A DNA stretch of 64,000 bases from Erythrophleum ivorense. Its lineage: Eukaryota > Streptophyta > Magnoliopsida > Fabales > Fabaceae. Positions 62,001 through 64,000 of the stretch are shown one piece after another. Every line of letters begins with the position of its first letter. Position 1 is the first letter of the stretch. The position numbers and the translations under genes are program-made. The stretch spans positions 55,569,088 through 55,633,087 of the forward strand of contig JAIUCV010000003.1 in assembly GCA_026724425.1 (NCBI GenBank). The letters are read 5' to 3'. The notes under the pieces are model-generated. The model was given only the letters and a program-made list of their open reading frames with translations, had not been told where the DNA came from and did not search any database.

Positions 62001-63509
62001 ACATTCCAAAATTTGCTAACATTTGCCATTCCCAAGGGAGTGAAATTTGATTGGGTAGCTCATAACTTCATATTAGAACAAGACAATGGTAAATATGTCT
62101 AAAATTTATTGATTTGGATTTGCTTAGGTTTGGGAAAAGGATTCTAGGGTTCCATATACCTTTTGCAAAATTGAGTTTTGCTTATTTAGACTTGAAGAGG
62201 CCATCTAGACCTTAACGCACTAACTAGGTTAATTAACAATAACAAAATTTGGACAATAGCCATGAGGCACTTAACCCCCCAAAAAAAAAAAAACTAATTT
62301 GCAATGAGTGGAATATTTTCAGAGACTAACTTGTTCACTCCAAAAAATTCAGGGACTAAAATAGGTTTGCAAATTCAATAACCAACTTTCTTCTTTTCTT
62401 TTTTTCTTGCCGAAAGGACTAGCTTGTTAATTTACTTATGAAAGTATTATTTTTCTTTCTTTCTTTGTTTTTTTAACTTTCGATTTCAATGCTTATTAGA
62501 TACAGTGCGAGTATGCTTATTCTTCAATCTCCAGACAAAATTTTGAGCTATAGATTTGGAGCTCCGAAATTAAACCCTTGGTAACTCAACAAAAAGAACA
62601 CAGCATCTACAACTCGAACATCATATATTACTCAGTTTTTTTTTAAGTAAGCTTATAGGCTTAAATGCACTTTTAATGTTTTCAATATTGTAAAAATTTC
62701 AATTTAATCCTCCCAATTTTAATTAAGTCAATGCTATATGTCCTTCAACATTTAAAAGTAACGCCATTATAAGCCATATGCCATTTTCTATTCATGTGGT
62801 AACGAAAAAAGATGTTGTTTCAGTTGACTCATAACAATTATTTAGGCCACATGGATACGCTTTAATCAAGTGAGATCACTCTTTAGTCATGTGACTTCCC
62901 TTCTCCATCTGTTTTTCTTCCTATTCGAGTAAAATGTAGCGTGACCTCGATTACTTGTCATCTTTCGAGTTCATGTCACCTAAATCCCATCCATGTATGC
63001 AAGTTAACTACAATGTCATCATTTTTTGTGAGAACATAATTACCGCAAAATATTTTTTTGATTGTTTTATTTATAAATATTGAAGGACAATATTGACTCA
63101 ATTAAAACCAGAGGAAACCAAACTGAACTTTTTACAATACTAGAAGAAGCAAAGGTTTATTAAAGCCTAAAATTATAAGAACTTGGAATTGATGTTAGAA
63201 AACTTAGATTACTATTTTAGATAATTATATATTATATAATGTTTATTATCTATTTATATAATCGTGGCTTGTGTCCATATCAGTTACGGTCCTCATACGA
63301 TACCTGCGCAACATAGTAGCTAACCTAACAAAGGATAAAACTATGAAGGAGAAGCGTTATAACAGGACAAGGAACATGAACCAGAACAACACAAGAGAAA
63401 GGGGGGAGAGTGAGAAGAGCATTATACCTGCAGCTCAACAGATGGCTGGTGTGATTTGTCAAGGTTCATCTCTGTGTACAAGGTTCGCCTTTCAGTTACC
63501 TGCCTAATG
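59091..63509 (-). CDS. SVP/AGL24-type (StMADS11 clade) MADS-box factor, 3' part
   Basis: MIKC-type transcription factor; relatives repress or time flowering and bud dormancy. Coding exons, minus strand: 63509-63428 (I region, IRQVTERRTLYTEMNLDKSH then QPSVELQ), 61603-61545, 61457-61358 (100 bp, K-box: QLNGEELQGLTTKDLQKLED), 61236-61195 (42 bp, VEIFQQEISILKKK), 60502-60464 (EAKLLEENQRLNQ), 60371-60333 (EVKFMEENQRLKQ), 60242-60187 (VQRLEHDQDQSLDTSLRM), 59106-59091 (ends LLFP, TGA). All have GT-AG borders and compatible phases, and sizes match SVP-like genes. The MADS-domain exon is outside the window to the right. The C-terminus TSLRMRLLFP is shorter than the usual TSLRLGLP-type end, and its EAR-like LxLxL reads LRMRL. 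It looks intact so far; the clade call is firm, the orthologue is not. Confidence 0.92.
59535..60095. mobile_element. Foldback/MITE element in last intron of the MADS gene
   Basis: The left arm (59560-59645: ...atcaaatcagtccaaacctt...aaacacatcaattt) is repeated inverted at about 59972-60085 (aattgatgtgtttcttataa...gtttggactgatttgatgat). Arms are over 80 bp with moderate divergence. The interior has no coding sequence. Confidence 0.8.
60311..60525 (-). repeat. Tandem duplication of a 39-bp exon with flanking intron
   Basis: Exons 60502-60464 and 60371-60333 match at 34 of 39 bases. The flanks match too: gacattaaagtt / gacattaaattt on the 5' side and agaatttgaaaacctg / agaatctgaaaaccta on the 3' side. 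The unit is about 131 bp. Each exon is phase 0 and 13 codons long, so including one, the other or both keeps the reading frame. Confidence 0.85.
61870..62400. mobile_element. Foldback/MITE element in intron 2 of the MADS gene, left copy
   Basis: The left arm (aatttagtcttcaaatttgt ... gaagtacacgagttaatccc, about 61878-61952) pairs with the right arm (actaacttgttcactccaaa ... ggttattgaatttg-type, about 62324-62390) in inverted orientation. The arms contain the common 'ttagtccctgaattttt' motif of this class. Confidence 0.65.
62655..63150. mobile_element. Foldback/MITE element in intron 2 of the MADS gene, right copy
   Basis: The left arm (tattgtaaaaatttcaattt ... ttaattaagtcaatgctata ... tgtccttcaaca, about 62685-62752) is repeated inverted at about 63085-63148 (tgaaggacaatattgactca ... 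attaaaacc ... gaactttttacaatac). Non-coding interior. Confidence 0.75.
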
Positions 63510-64000
63510 CTTAAAACAGCAAAAATGTTGCACATTAATTCATATTTTCTTTTATTATTCTTAAAATATTTCTCTACCTTAACATATATGACATTCTGAA
63601 AGTACAAAATACTTGCATATAGCATCAATCTCTGAGTTTGGAATCATTAATTAAGCTGAATATCAATGGCCTTCCTTAAGCTCATGCAAATAGTTGACCT
63701 ACTTGATATGTCAATTTAAGAAATAAAAACTGAATTATATATAATTTCTAGTTATTTTTGCAAAACTTTCTCAAATTTTATATACACACAAAGTTAGAAA
63801 TAAAATTTATTTTGGCCCAATGTCTTGTAGGCCATGATCCAAGTTTAGGCAGAATTATCATATTAAATGCTGTAGCTGTTAGTTGAAAATGTATCAAATG
63901 AAAGTAGGAGGTAGTATTTGAGAGACTTATTAGATGATAGGTTAGAACCTTCTCATGAGTCGTGTAAATAGAGGTTGGTTCTCCATTGTTGTATCAAACC
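63510..64000 (-). other. Intron 1 of the MADS-box gene (partial)
   Basis: The acceptor ttttaag precedes the exon at 63509. No MADS-domain coding sequence is present up to the window edge, so the first intron exceeds 490 bp and exon 1 lies further right. Confidence 0.75.

Noticed and set aside
1..64000. CRISPR arrays, prokaryotic operons, tRNA or rRNA genes
   Set aside because: None of the needed structures were seen. The tRNA-like boxes at 9686 belong to a SINE with a target duplication, and the sequence is clearly plant nuclear DNA.

Overview
The window is nuclear DNA from a flowering plant, most likely a eudicot. It is AT-rich, its genes are split by GT-AG introns, and it carries a SINE, LINE fragments, Copia and Gypsy LTR elements, MULE and CACTA remnants and many small foldback elements. 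The species cannot be read from the sequence. There are no prokaryotic operons and no CRISPR array, and I saw no tRNA or rRNA gene.

Two protein genes look functional. The first is a complete Rab GDP-dissociation inhibitor (GDI) gene on the minus strand, 12906 to 5799: 13 coding exons, 444 codons, every junction in phase. The second is the 3' part of an SVP/AGL24-type (StMADS11 clade) MADS-box gene, minus strand, 63509 to 59091. Its MADS-domain exon lies beyond the right edge. It carries a recently duplicated 39-bp in-frame exon, and three foldback elements sit in its introns.

Layout. 1-5.8 kb: short tandem repeat, a gene-like orphan segment, a ~1.2-kb element with long inverted ends, AT-rich filler. 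5.8-12.9 kb: GDI, with a SINE in intron 6. 13.2-14.5 kb: gene-like fragments I could not assign. 15.0-19.6 kb: decayed Copia element split by a nested ~1.6-kb insertion. 20.2-27.4 kb: two solo LTRs of one Gypsy-like family, head to head 42 bp apart, each with its own target-site duplication. 28.2-33.2 kb: long LTR of another family, itself invaded by a third copy of the first family and by an RTE-type LINE. 33.2-40.6 kb: decayed retroelement sequence, a second LINE fragment, a CACTA-like end and a plant transposon-protein fragment. 43-46.1 kb: gene remnants, including a frameshifted copy of the chloroplast envelope ubiquitin ligase SP1. 47.3-49.2 kb: broken FAR1/MULE transposase. 49.5-56.4 kb: Athila-type Gypsy element with gag and protease but no recognisable pol. 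56.4-59 kb: filler with a possible second SINE.

The two genes are unrelated neighbours: GDI recycles Rab GTPases in vesicle traffic, and the MADS gene would be a floral-timing or dormancy regulator. About 46 kb of mostly transposon debris separates them. I found no clearly new biological system. The best leads are the duplicated MADS exon, the head-to-head solo LTRs, the LINE whose flanking repeat overlaps its own coding motif, and the SP1 pseudogene.
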